From: CAZGSD01 sp964528305
GTDB lineage: Bacteria > Patescibacteriota > Gracilibacteria > UBA1369
Reading direction: 5' to 3'
DNA: 47,784 nucleotides
NCBI GenBank assembly: GCA_964528305.1
Contig: CAZGSD010000006.1
Coordinates: 1 to 47,784 of the forward strand
Below, piece after piece: positions 24,540 through 32,391 of the stretch. A program made the translations under genes and the position numbers. The notes under the pieces are model-generated. The model did not search any database and was not told the origin of the DNA. It was given only the letters and a program-made list of their open reading frames with translations. Position 1 is the first letter of the stretch. Every line of letters begins with the position of its first letter.

Positions 24540-25007
24540 ATGGAAGCTCTACTACAATTAAAACGCAACAAAGGGGCAACCCAACAGAAAAAACGTCTAG
24601 GACGAGGCAACGGCTCCGGTCTGGGCACTTACTCTGGACGTGGCGGAAAAGGCCAAACAGCTCGTACTGGTGGCAATATCAAACCAGGATTTTCTGGAGG
24701 ACAAACTCCACTGTATCGCAAGATGCCAAAATTCAGAGGTTTCAACAATATCAACCGCGTAACCTTTCAAGTAGTTAATGTCGAAAGTCTAAACATTTTC
24801 GATAATGGCAGCGACATAAATCTTCAAAGCCTCTATGAGAAGAAACTGGTAAATTCCCCCAGCGAACCAGTGAAAATTCTCGGCCAGGGTGACCTACAGA
24901 AGCAATTAAACGTCAGCGTCGCCAAAGTCTCCGCTAGCGCCAAAGAAAAAATCTTACAAGCTAAAGGAAAAGTTACTGAACTACAACCTCCACAGAAACA
25001 GGAATAA
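24540..25007 (+). CDS. rplO: 50S ribosomal protein L15
   Basis: Late-assembly 50S protein, 155 residues. The Gly-rich N-terminal arm RLGRGNGSGLGTYSGRGGKGQTARTGG and KPGFSGGQTPLYRKMPKFRGFNN are typical. The C-terminal globular part includes VKILGQGDLQKQLNVSVAKVSASAKEKI. It follows S5 directly where L30 would normally be, and lies 37 bp before secY. Confidence 0.96.
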   Translation: MEALLQLKRNKGATQQKKRLGRGNGSGLGTYSGRGGKGQTARTGGNIKPGFSGGQTPLYRKMPKFRGFNNINRVTFQVVNVESLNIFDNGSDINLQSLYEKKLVNSPSEPVKILGQGDLQKQLNVSVAKVSASAKEKILQAKGKVTELQPPQKQE

Positions 25008-25044
25008 AAAGATCTCTTTTCCACTCTGTTATAATTTATGTCAA

Positions 25045-26343
25045 ATGTTTAAACAAATACAACAAATCTGGAATTCCAAAGACATACGGAACAAAATTCT
25101 ATTTACTCTGTTCATTATCTTCATAGTACGTTTACTAGCTCAAATATCCATCCCTGGAGCTAACCTTGACGTTATACGAGGAATTTTTGCTAGAAATCAA
25201 TTACTTGGGACATTCAGTTTATTAACCGGCGGTAATGCGGAGAATTTCTCCATCATTTTAATGGGGCTATCACCATACATCAACGCTTCCATTATTATTC
25301 AATTACTGACAGTTATAATACCCAGTATGGAAAGCCTCTCCAAAGAAGGTGACCAAGGCCGCCGTAAACTCAACCAATATACCCGCTGGTTATCACTTCC
25401 AATTGGATTCATTCAATCATATGGAATGATAGCCCTGTTAAACTCCCAGGCTCAAACCCCAATCATTAGTAATATCAACGCTCCAGAAGTGATTCTGCCT
25501 ATCATGCTGACAATCACAACTGGAACCGTATTAATGATGTGGTTGGGTGAACTTATTACTGATCGCGGTATGGGCAATGGCGTTTCTATTCTTATTTTCA
25601 CAGGAATTATCTCCAATATACCAGCTGCAATTGGCCAAAATCTAACTTTAGCCTCACAATCAAATGCGCTATTGATACCTTTTGTTATAGAAATCATGAT
25701 TACCCTTGGTTTAACAATCTTGGTAATTTTGGTTTCCGAATCAGAACGCCGCATCCCCATCTTATACGCCAGCCGCAGCGTCAAGGGTGGAGGTGAAAAA
25801 TCCAATCTGCCAATCAAAATCAATCAAGCTGGCATGATTCCTATCATCTTTGCCATGTCAGTAGTCAGCTTCCCCGGTATCATTGCACAATTCATGCAAA
25901 ACTCCACCAACGCCGGCGTCAAAGCTACAGCAGATTTCATCAAAACCTACTTCGCAACCAACTCTATCGGTTATTTAGCAATATACTGTATTTTGATTAT
26001 CGCTTTCACTTTTTTCTACGTCAGCATTACATTCAACCCCGAACAAGTAGCTGAAAATATACAAAAACGTGGCGGCTACATCCCTGGAATACGCCCAGGC
26101 AAACAAACTTCTACTCATCTTGCCTCAATCTCCAATCGCCTCAATCTCTGGGGTGGAGTATTCATTGCTTTCATAGCTATCTCACCCAATATTGTCCAAG
26201 CACTAACAGGTGCATTTGCCTTAGGTAGTGTAGCCACCCTTATAGGTGGAGCAGGACTCATCATCGTAGTAAGCGTAGTACTTGAAGTAATCAGACAGAT
26301 CAACTCACAATTGGTCATGCATGATTACAACAAACTATACTAA
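25045..26343 (+). CDS. secY: Preprotein translocase subunit SecY
   Basis: Channel subunit of the Sec translocon in the inner membrane. 432 residues with about ten hydrophobic segments. The first is at residues 19-37 (ILFTLFIIFIVRLLAQI), followed by the plug region SIPGANLD. LMGLSPYINASIIIQLL marks TM2, and the cytoplasmic loop with ERRIPILYASRSVKGGGEKSNLPIKINQAGMIPIIFA is conserved. The ending is IRQINSQLVMHDYNKLY. A TATAAT at 25030-25035 lies just upstream but without a fitting -35 box. It is followed by adk and map, the usual order. Confidence 0.98.
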   Translation: MFKQIQQIWNSKDIRNKILFTLFIIFIVRLLAQISIPGANLDVIRGIFARNQLLGTFSLLTGGNAENFSIILMGLSPYINASIIIQLLTVIIPSMESLSKEGDQGRRKLNQYTRWLSLPIGFIQSYGMIALLNSQAQTPIISNINAPEVILPIMLTITTGTVLMMWLGELITDRGMGNGVSILIFTGIISNIPAAIGQNLTLASQSNALLIPFVIEIMITLGLTILVILVSESERRIPILYASRSVKGGGEKSNLPIKINQAGMIPIIFAMSVVSFPGIIAQFMQNSTNAGVKATADFIKTYFATNSIGYLAIYCILIIAFTFFYVSITFNPEQVAENIQKRGGYIPGIRPGKQTSTHLASISNRLNLWGGVFIAFIAISPNIVQALTGAFALGSVATLIGGAGLIIVVSVVLEVIRQINSQLVMHDYNKLY

Positions 26344-26370
26344 TTTTTATTCGCAAAAAATAAAAGTCCC

Positions 26371-26934
26371 ATGAACATTGTTCTATTGGGTATTCAAGGC
26401 TCCGGCAAAGGAACCCAAGCTAAAATTTTGGCCCCCAAATACAATTTACAAATTTTCGAAGCAGGAGCTCAGTGCCGACGATTAGCTAGAGAAGACTCAG
26501 AACTCGGCAGAAAAGTTAAACCAATCGTGGAAAGTGGTAATCTAATTCCCTCCCAAATACTTATTGAAATTCTAGATGAATTCATAGCTAAACTTGGCCC
26601 TGATCAAGGATTCATCTTGGATGGCATGCCCAGAAGTATCGATCAAAAAGGTTTTTTTGATCAATTAATGAAAAAGTGGAATCGAGATTTCGTAGTATTA
26701 AATTTACAACTTCCACAAGAAGAAACTCTTAAAAGGTTAATGGCCCGTGGACGACACGATGACACTCCAGAAATCATCAACAATCGTCTAAAAATCTTCT
26801 TCAATGACACAAAACCAGTCTTGGACATCTATCAAAACGAAGGTAAAATCATAGTCATCAACGCCCATCAAGAAATAGAAAAGGTCGCTCAAGACATAGA
26901 CAATCAACTGGCTCAAAAACACTTAACCGCTTAA
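26371..26934 (+). CDS. adk: Adenylate kinase, short form
   Basis: Interconverts AMP, ADP and ATP. 187 residues with no zinc-type LID insert. The P-loop reads GIQGSGKGTQ (residues 7-16) instead of the common GPPGAGKGTQ. The AMP-binding segment FEAGAQCRRLAR replaces the usual STGDMLR, and ILDGMPRS replaces LDGFPRT. The LID region is only RGRHDDTPEIINNRL. These substitutions leave some doubt about exact substrate preference, but the position between secY and map is the standard one for adk. The stop at 26932-26934 lies 22 bp before the map Shine-Dalgarno sequence. Confidence 0.93.
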   Translation: MNIVLLGIQGSGKGTQAKILAPKYNLQIFEAGAQCRRLAREDSELGRKVKPIVESGNLIPSQILIEILDEFIAKLGPDQGFILDGMPRSIDQKGFFDQLMKKWNRDFVVLNLQLPQEETLKRLMARGRHDDTPEIINNRLKIFFNDTKPVLDIYQNEGKIIVINAHQEIEKVAQDIDNQLAQKHLTA

Positions 26935-26954
26935 ATACATCCACTACTGGAAAG

Positions 26955-26962
26955 AAGGAGGT
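26955..26962 (+). promoter_or_regulatory. Strong Shine-Dalgarno sequence for map
   Basis: AAGGAGGT, within GAAAGAAGGAGGTTATC, a near-complete complement of the usual 16S rRNA 3' end. Seven nt separate GGAGG (26957-26961) from an in-frame ATC at 26969. No other gene in the window has a comparable site. It lies 40 nt from the first in-frame ATG (27002), too far to serve it. Confidence 0.8.
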
Positions 26963-26968
26963 TATCGC

Positions 26969-27718
26969 ATCTCCATCAAAGACAAAGAGGAGCTACAAAA
27001 AATGAAAAAAGCGGGCCAAATCCTAGGCCTGGCCCTAGCCACTGTGGAAAAACACATAAAACCCGGAATATCCACCAAAGAACTCGATCAAATAGCGGAA
27101 AAAGTAATATTAGAAAATGGTGGCAAAACTGTTTTCAAGGGATATAAAGGATTTCCCGCTACTTGCTGTATTTGTATCAATGAAGAAGTCGTCCATGGCA
27201 TTCCAGGAGCGCGACTACTCCAAACAGGAGACATAGTCACTGTCGACTGCGGAGTCAATTACGAAGGTTTTATAGCTGATTCTGCCATCACCACTGGTGT
27301 GGGGGAAATACCAAAAGAGGTACAAAAATTAATTACAACAGCCTACAAAGCCCTAGAAAAAGGTATTGCAGCAGCAAAACCCGGCCGCCGAACCACTGAA
27401 ATCAGCAAAGCTATCGAAAGTGTCGTCCGTCGTGAAGGATATGGCATAGTAGAAACCCTTTCCGGTCATGGCGTAGGCGTTAAATTACATGAAGACCCCT
27501 ATATTTTGAATTTTTACGACGGTGAACCAGGCCCTATTATGCAACCAGGTATGACCTTTGCTATAGAACCAATTATCACTATGGGCTCACCAAAAACAAA
27601 AACTCTAAGCGACAAATGGACAATTATTACCGCTGACAAGTCATTAGCCGTACAAGTCGAACACACTATAGCCATCACAGATCAAGGCGCAGAAATACTT
27701 ACTAAACGCCCCAACTAA
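26969..27718 (+). CDS. map: Methionine aminopeptidase type I, probable AUC start
   Basis: Removes the initiator Met from new proteins. Metal ligands: two Asp in VDCGVNYEGFIADSA, His in GHGVG, Glu in FAIEP and Glu in QVEHT. The first ATG in frame (27002) gives 238 residues but starts inside the conserved first helix. The codons before it read ISIKDKEELQK, matching ISIKTPEDIEK of E. coli Map. Upstream to the previous in-frame stop there is no ATG, GTG or TTG. A perfect Shine-Dalgarno sequence sits 7 nt before ATC at 26969, so I place the start there (249 residues); 27002 is the conservative alternative. Followed after 107 bp by infA under its own promoter. Confidence 0.95.
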   Translation: MSIKDKEELQKMKKAGQILGLALATVEKHIKPGISTKELDQIAEKVILENGGKTVFKGYKGFPATCCICINEEVVHGIPGARLLQTGDIVTVDCGVNYEGFIADSAITTGVGEIPKEVQKLITTAYKALEKGIAAAKPGRRTTEISKAIESVVRREGYGIVETLSGHGVGVKLHEDPYILNFYDGEPGPIMQPGMTFAIEPIITMGSPKTKTLSDKWTIITADKSLAVQVEHTIAITDQGAEILTKRPN

Positions 27719-27735
27719 AAAACAAAAAAAATTGC

Positions 27736-27764
27736 TTGCAATCTAAAATATCGTCATGTAGAAT
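27736..27764 (+). promoter_or_regulatory. Promoter of the infA-rpsI operon
   Basis: TTGCAA (27736-27741), 17-bp spacer, TAGAAT (27759-27764). Same -35 hexamer and spacing as before rpsL and tuf. The predicted start is near 27771. Downstream, GGTT GGAA AACC (27779-27790) forms a small hairpin inside a wider inverted repeat AAACGCT / AGCGTTT (27767-27773, 27791-27797). Confidence 0.65.
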
Positions 27765-27825
27765 CCAAACGCTTTTCAGGTTGGAAAACCAGCGTTTTGC
27801 GTCTAGAATACACATAAAATAGCCT

Positions 27826-28152
27826 ATGGCAAAAGAAGAAATTGAAGCCTCCGGAGTAGTAGTAGAAGCCTATCCTAATGCGACATTCAAGGTTAAACTG
27901 CTAGACCAAAACTACGCCGGTCACGAAATCTTGGCTCATGTGTCAGGACGAATGCGCATTAATTTCATTAGAATACTACCTGGAGATCGAGTAACGGTAG
28001 TCATGACCCCCTACGATTTAAAAAAAGGCCGCATCACCTTCCGGCACAAAGAAGGCGACAAAACCTCTCTATCTGCCACAAGAGAAACAGAAGATCAGCC
28101 CTCTAGCAGCGACACCAACTCAGAAGCTGATACAAGCGACACAAAGGCATAA
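27826..28152 (+). CDS. infA: Translation initiation factor IF-1 with acidic tail
   Basis: OB-fold factor that binds the 30S A site during initiation. 108 residues versus about 72 usual. The family core is residues 1-70 (IEASGVVVEAYPNATFKVKLL, HVSGRMRINFIRILPGDRVTVVMTPYDLKKGRITFRH). The extra 35 residues are Ser/Asp/Thr/Glu-rich (SSSDTNSEADTSDTKA) and probably disordered. First gene of the transcription unit running to rpsI. Confidence 0.96.
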   Translation: MAKEEIEASGVVVEAYPNATFKVKLLDQNYAGHEILAHVSGRMRINFIRILPGDRVTVVMTPYDLKKGRITFRHKEGDKTSLSATRETEDQPSSSDTNSEADTSDTKA

Positions 28153-28185
28153 ATTAGTTCACTCTTTACCCTAAAGAACACTCCC

Positions 28186-28299
28186 ATGAAAGTACGATCA
28201 TCAGTAAAACCAATCTGCGCAAAATGCAAAGTTATTAAACGCAAAAACGTTATCAGGGTTATTTGTTTGACCAAAAAACACAAACAAAGACAAGGATAA
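28186..28299 (+). CDS. rpmJ: 50S ribosomal protein L36
   Basis: 37-residue zinc protein between infA and rpsM. It starts MKVRSSVKPICAKCKVIKR and ends TKKHKQRQG. Zinc ligands Cys11, Cys14, Cys27 and His32 are all present, so this is the zinc-binding form. ATG at 28186, TAA at 28297-28299. Confidence 0.97.
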   Translation: MKVRSSVKPICAKCKVIKRKNVIRVICLTKKHKQRQG

Positions 28300-28342
28300 T
28301 CAATATTATATATATTCACCACAACCTTAACTCTCATTTCAA

Positions 28343-28717
28343 ATGGCTAGAATCGCAGGAATCAATCTTCCAAAAGAAAAAAGAATAGCTATCGGGCTCA
28401 CAGCAATATATGGCATCGGCCGACCCCTAGCACGCCGCATACTACGTGAAGCAAGAATCAATGAAGATATGAAGGTGCAAGCCTTAACAGAAGATCAAGT
28501 AAACAAGCTTCGCGACAAAATCACCGAATTTCTAACTGAAGGAGATCTCCGACGTAAAATACAATTGGATATAAAATACCAACAGGACATCGGAACTTAT
28601 CGAGGCCTGCGTCACAAGAAAGGCCTTCCTGTTCGCGGACAACTGACTAAAACCAATTCACGCACCAGAAAAGGTAAAAAGAAAACGGTTGCTAACAAGA
28701 AAATTGCCACCAAATAA
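28343..28717 (+). CDS. rpsM: 30S ribosomal protein S13
   Basis: 30S head protein contacting P-site tRNA. 124 residues. MARIAGINLPKEKRIAIGLTAIYGIGRPLARRIL, the central helices, and DIGTYRGLRHKKGLPVRGQLTKTNSRTRKGKKKTV mark the family. 43 bp after rpmJ. Confidence 0.98.
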   Translation: MARIAGINLPKEKRIAIGLTAIYGIGRPLARRILREARINEDMKVQALTEDQVNKLRDKITEFLTEGDLRRKIQLDIKYQQDIGTYRGLRHKKGLPVRGQLTKTNSRTRKGKKKTVANKKIATK

Positions 28718-28758
28718 AGCTTAACGACTATATTAAATTAACACTTTTTCATTTCCCC

Positions 28759-29256
28759 ATGGCCGAACAAGAGAAAAAAGCCGCAAAAAGCAAAGCACCA
28801 GCCGACGACAAAGTTAAAGCATCAAAGGCCGCTACCGACACCAAGGAAGACGCCACTACAACGGACGGCGAAACTAAAAAGGTTATTAAAAAAAGTAAAT
28901 CCAAACGAACTGTCACCGAAGGGAAAGCTTTCATTCAATCTAGCTTTAACAATACTATTATCACTATCACCGACTTGAACGGCAACATGATCGCTTGGAG
29001 CAGCGCCGGGTCAAACGGATTCAAAGGAGCCAAAAAGGCTACTCCTTACGCAGCCCAAGTTTCTGCTGAAGCAGCTATTAATAAAGCTTTGCTCTACGGA
29101 CTAGAAAAATTACAAGTATTTGTCAAAGGCATCGGCGCGGGACGTGAACAAGCTGTTCGCGGACTAAATGCCGGTGGCATTAGCATCGAATCAATTACAG
29201 ACGTTACCCCAGTGCCACACAACGGCTGCCGCCCACGCAAATCACGCCGCATTTAA
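28759..29256 (+). CDS. rpsK: 30S ribosomal protein S11 with charged N-terminal extension
   Basis: Platform protein of the 30S subunit. 165 residues versus about 129 usual. Residues 1 to about 53 are an extension rich in Lys, Ala, Asp and Thr. The conserved core starts at GKAFIQSSFNNTIITITDLNGNMIAWSSAG and ends DVTPVPHNGCRPRKSRRI. The start could in principle lie further in, but there is no internal Met before the core, so the extension is real if the protein is made. Confidence 0.96.
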   Translation: MAEQEKKAAKSKAPADDKVKASKAATDTKEDATTTDGETKKVIKKSKSKRTVTEGKAFIQSSFNNTIITITDLNGNMIAWSSAGSNGFKGAKKATPYAAQVSAEAAINKALLYGLEKLQVFVKGIGAGREQAVRGLNAGGISIESITDVTPVPHNGCRPRKSRRI

Positions 29257-29284
29257 TTAATCATATCCTCTACTATAGTACATC

Positions 29285-29905
29285 ATGTCTAACTATACAG
29301 GTCCAAAAGCTCGCCTCTTTCGCCGCTTCGGCATCCGCCTCCCTAGCAACAACGAGCTGAAACAAACTCATCCCACTATCAAAAAAGCCTATCAGCCAGG
29401 AATGCACGGCCCCAAAGGCAGTTTCGGCAAAAAATCCGAATACGCTCGACAATTATTGGAAAAGCAAAAAGCTAAAGTTATTTTCAATGTGAATGAAAAG
29501 CAAATGCAGCAATACTTTGATCTAGCTAGTAAACGCGAAGGTATCACCGGAGATGAAATGATTAAACTACTAGAACAGCGCTTAGATAATGTTATTTTCC
29601 GCTCTGGACTAGCTTCCACTCGTTATCAGGCACGTCAAATGGTAAATCATGGTCTGATTGAACTAAATGGCAAAGTAGCCACAATTTCTTCCATACAGGT
29701 AAAACCCGGCGACAAATTCAATTTGGTTGCCAAGAAAAAAGATTCAACTCTTTTCAAACAAAACGCGGAAAGAGGAACAAAAAGCCCAAAATGGCTTGAT
29801 GTTGATCTTAAAAACATGAAGGGAGAAGTCTCTAGAACACCCGACAAAGGTGAATTGGAGTCATTAATCTCCGCCAACTTGATCGTTGAGTTTTACTCAA
29901 AATAA
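29285..29905 (+). CDS. rpsD: 30S ribosomal protein S4
   Basis: 16S assembly initiator and accuracy protein. 206 residues, standard length. N-terminal YTGPKARLFRRFGIRLP lacks the zinc-binding Cys cluster of some S4 proteins. The S4 domain (LEQRLDNVIFRSGLASTRYQARQMVNHGLIELNGKVATISS) and the end ANLIVEFYSK are intact. 28 bp after rpsK and 23 bp before rpoA, the usual alpha-operon order. Confidence 0.98.
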   Translation: MSNYTGPKARLFRRFGIRLPSNNELKQTHPTIKKAYQPGMHGPKGSFGKKSEYARQLLEKQKAKVIFNVNEKQMQQYFDLASKREGITGDEMIKLLEQRLDNVIFRSGLASTRYQARQMVNHGLIELNGKVATISSIQVKPGDKFNLVAKKKDSTLFKQNAERGTKSPKWLDVDLKNMKGEVSRTPDKGELESLISANLIVEFYSK

Positions 29906-29928
29906 AATATTTTCTTAATCCTTTTCTA

Positions 29929-30903
29929 ATGCATCAAATCCAAGAAGAAATTGGCATTCCCAAAATCAAGGTTGAAAAGGTAGACACCAATCACGCCATT
30001 TTTTCCGTCAGCCCATTGCCCCAAGGATACGGTATCACTATTGGTAATGCTTTTCGCCGCGTTTTACTGTCATCTCTTCCAGGTGCATCCATTACAGGTG
30101 TTAAAATAGACGGCATTACTCACGAATATTCTACCATCAAAGGTGTCAAAGACAGCATTTTGGACATCACTTTGAACCTGAAACTTGTCCGTATCAAAAA
30201 AACCAGTACAGGAGTTAGCACTCTAACGCTTTCAGCCAACAAAGAAGGTGAAATCCACGCCAAAGACATTAAATGCCCAAGCGATATTGAAATATTGAAT
30301 CCAGGACAATACATCACAACTCTAGAAAAAGGCGCTAAACTCAATATAGAAATAAATGTAGAAAAAGGCGTAGGCTACGTACCAGTATCTGTTAAGCAAA
30401 AAAGTGATGTCGATCCAGAAGTAATTCTCATGGATTCTATTTTCACTCCGGTCAAAAAGGTTAGATTCAATGTGGAAGCCACTCGTGTAGGTCAAATGAC
30501 CAATTTGGACAAACTTATACTAGAGATTGAAACTGATGGATCTATCACCCCTGACGACGCCCTCAAATTTAGCTCAAACATCCTACAATCCTACTTCAAT
30601 CTATTCAACCAAGAAAACATCATGGTTGAAGCAGAATACATGAGCGACTTCCAGAAAATCTCGCAAAAGCAGGAAATGGAAGAAAAAAACAAACCAGTAC
30701 AAGAGGTATACACTCCAATTGAAATTCTCGGTTTTTCTCCACGAACACTCAATGCTTTGATCAATGGCGGTATTGGATCTATCGAACAATTAGCCAAATG
30801 TACTGAAAGCAAGTTGACCAATTTACGTGGATTTGGTAGAAAAGCTCTCACAGAAGTCAAAGACGCTCTGAAAACACGCGACCTGACTTTATCCGAAGAA
30901 TAA
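29929..30903 (+). CDS. rpoA: DNA-directed RNA polymerase subunit alpha
   Basis: Assembly scaffold of RNA polymerase. 324 residues. N-terminal dimerisation domain with PLPQGYGITIGNAFRRVLLSSLPGASITGVKIDG, then a linker around residues 230-260. The C-terminal helix-hairpin-helix domain carries EILGFSPRTLNALINGGIGSIEQLAKCTESKLTNLRGFGRKALTEVKDAL. The C-terminal domain is complete, so UP-element and activator contacts should be possible. 23 bp after rpsD. Confidence 0.98.
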   Translation: MHQIQEEIGIPKIKVEKVDTNHAIFSVSPLPQGYGITIGNAFRRVLLSSLPGASITGVKIDGITHEYSTIKGVKDSILDITLNLKLVRIKKTSTGVSTLTLSANKEGEIHAKDIKCPSDIEILNPGQYITTLEKGAKLNIEINVEKGVGYVPVSVKQKSDVDPEVILMDSIFTPVKKVRFNVEATRVGQMTNLDKLILEIETDGSITPDDALKFSSNILQSYFNLFNQENIMVEAEYMSDFQKISQKQEMEEKNKPVQEVYTPIEILGFSPRTLNALINGGIGSIEQLAKCTESKLTNLRGFGRKALTEVKDALKTRDLTLSEE

Positions 30904-30940
30904 ATCACTTATAAGCATTTTTGCATAATCTCCCACCATC

Positions 30941-31294
30941 ATGAGACATCAGGTAAAGAAACACCGTTTAGCTAGATCTAGTGGTCCAAGAAAATTGCTC
31001 ATAGGCAATCTCGCCACATCACTCGTTCTACATGGAAAAATCAAAACGACAAAAGCCAAAGCTAAAGCTTTGCAGCCCGTCATAGAAAAATTGATAATCA
31101 CTGCTAAAAGAAAAGATAAGAGACTGGCCATACAAGCCGCCGGATTAATTTTACAGAACGAACTCAGCTCAAAAATCCTGCTAGAAGAATTGGTTAAAAA
31201 ATATCAGGATCGAGAAACAGGCTTCACTCGCATTTCTGACATTGGATTCCGCGCCGGAGACAAAGCTCCATTGGTACAGATTGAGTTACTATAA
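30941..31294 (+). CDS. rplQ: 50S ribosomal protein L17
   Basis: Tunnel-exit region protein, 117 residues. RHQVKKHRLARSSGPRKLLIGNLATSLVLHGKIKTTKAKAKALQPVIEKLI and the C-terminal RISDIGFRAGDKAPLVQIELL identify it. 37 bp after rpoA. Confidence 0.97.
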   Translation: MRHQVKKHRLARSSGPRKLLIGNLATSLVLHGKIKTTKAKAKALQPVIEKLIITAKRKDKRLAIQAAGLILQNELSSKILLEELVKKYQDRETGFTRISDIGFRAGDKAPLVQIELL

Positions 31295-31324
31295 TTAAAT
31301 TACCACTACATATCATCCACCGTA

Positions 31325-31783
31325 ATGAAAACCGCAGAGAAAAAAAAGGCCATCTTTAAAACCTATTCACCAAAGCAGACCGAGCTGAAACCAGAATGGC
31401 TGCTAATTGACGTCAAAGACCAAGTACTAGGCCATATAGCCGGAAAAATAGCCAATTTATTGCGTGGCAAAGGCAAAGCAACTTATTCTCCACATTTACA
31501 ATCAGGAGACTATGTCGTAGTAATTAACGCCGCTGCCATCAAGCTGACTGGGAAGAAAATGACCGATAAAGAATATAACTGGCATACTAGATTCCCAAAT
31601 GGTTTAAAAACAACCACTCCAGCCAAACTTCAAGAAAAACACCCGACTAAAGTTTTGGAATATGCAGTTGCAGGTATGATCCCAAACAACAAGCACAAAA
31701 AACATCTAATGAAACATTTGCGTATTTACGCTGGAGCTGAGCACGATCAAACAGCCCAAAATCCACGCACTGTAGTTTTATAA
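31325..31783 (+). CDS. rplM: 50S ribosomal protein L13
   Basis: Early 50S assembly protein, 152 residues. Landmarks: WLLIDVKDQVLGHIAGKIANLLRGK, YSPHLQSGDYVVVINAAAIKLTGKK, HTRFPNGLK, and MIPNNKHKKHLMKHLRIYAGAEHDQTAQNP. A 25-residue Lys-rich start precedes the core. 30 bp after rplQ and 21 bp before rpsI. Confidence 0.97.
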   Translation: MKTAEKKKAIFKTYSPKQTELKPEWLLIDVKDQVLGHIAGKIANLLRGKGKATYSPHLQSGDYVVVINAAAIKLTGKKMTDKEYNWHTRFPNGLKTTTPAKLQEKHPTKVLEYAVAGMIPNNKHKKHLMKHLRIYAGAEHDQTAQNPRTVVL

Positions 31784-31804
31784 TATTAACCAGTACTATC
31801 CAAC

Positions 31805-32248
31805 ATGTCTGAAAAATCAGCTACAACCAGTTCAAAATCAACTCGAGCCTCCTCCGTCCAGGAATATTATTATGGAACAGGCAAGAGAAAAAGAGCCATC
31901 GCTAGAGTACGTTTATATAAAAACGGCAAAGGCGATCTGACAGTCAATGATGCTGAGGGGCAACAATATTTTAAATTGTCTAAACTACACGCTACTATCC
32001 AGTCTCCACTCAAATTAACCGCTCTCACCAAAAAATTCGACATCAGTGTAAAAGTTGATGGTGGTGGAATTGTATCCCAAGCTGAAGCGATCCGACACGG
32101 TGTATCCAGAGCACTACTACAATACGACGAAGCACTACGCTTAACACTCAAAAAAGCTGGCTTTCTCACACGTGACTCACGTATTAAAGAAAGAAAGAAA
32201 CCAGGTCTCAAAAAAGCCCGCCGCGCACCTCAATTCAGCAAACGTTAG
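31805..32248 (+). CDS. rpsI: 30S ribosomal protein S9
   Basis: S9 reaches the P-site tRNA with its C-terminal arm. 147 residues. About 20 Ser/Thr-rich residues precede the core YYYGTGKRKRAIARVRLYKNGKGDLTVND. The end KKARRAPQFSKR keeps the conserved terminal Lys-Arg. Last gene of the infA unit, closed by the terminator at 32287-32318. Confidence 0.98.
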   Translation: MSEKSATTSSKSTRASSVQEYYYGTGKRKRAIARVRLYKNGKGDLTVNDAEGQQYFKLSKLHATIQSPLKLTALTKKFDISVKVDGGGIVSQAEAIRHGVSRALLQYDEALRLTLKKAGFLTRDSRIKERKKPGLKKARRAPQFSKR

Positions 32249-32286
32249 TCAATTGGCCAATGGGCCAGTCACTTCAAAACATTTTC

Positions 32287-32318
32287 AAAAAACTCCGCCC
32301 AAAAAGCGGAGTTTTTTA
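32287..32318 (+). terminator. Intrinsic terminator after rpsI
   Basis: Stem AACTCCGC (32291-32298) / GCGGAGTT (32306-32313), loop CCAAAAA, with an A-run before and six T (32312-32317) after. It separates the ribosomal cluster from trmD. Confidence 0.9.
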
Positions 32319-32391
32319 TTCCTTTCATGCTATTTTTCCTCTATAACTTAAATACAATAAAATCCATCCCAAAACTCACCAGCATCACCAC

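Noticed and set aside
25030..25035. TATAAT just before secY as a promoter
   Set aside because: No acceptable -35 box lies 16-18 bp upstream, and the predicted start would leave almost no leader.
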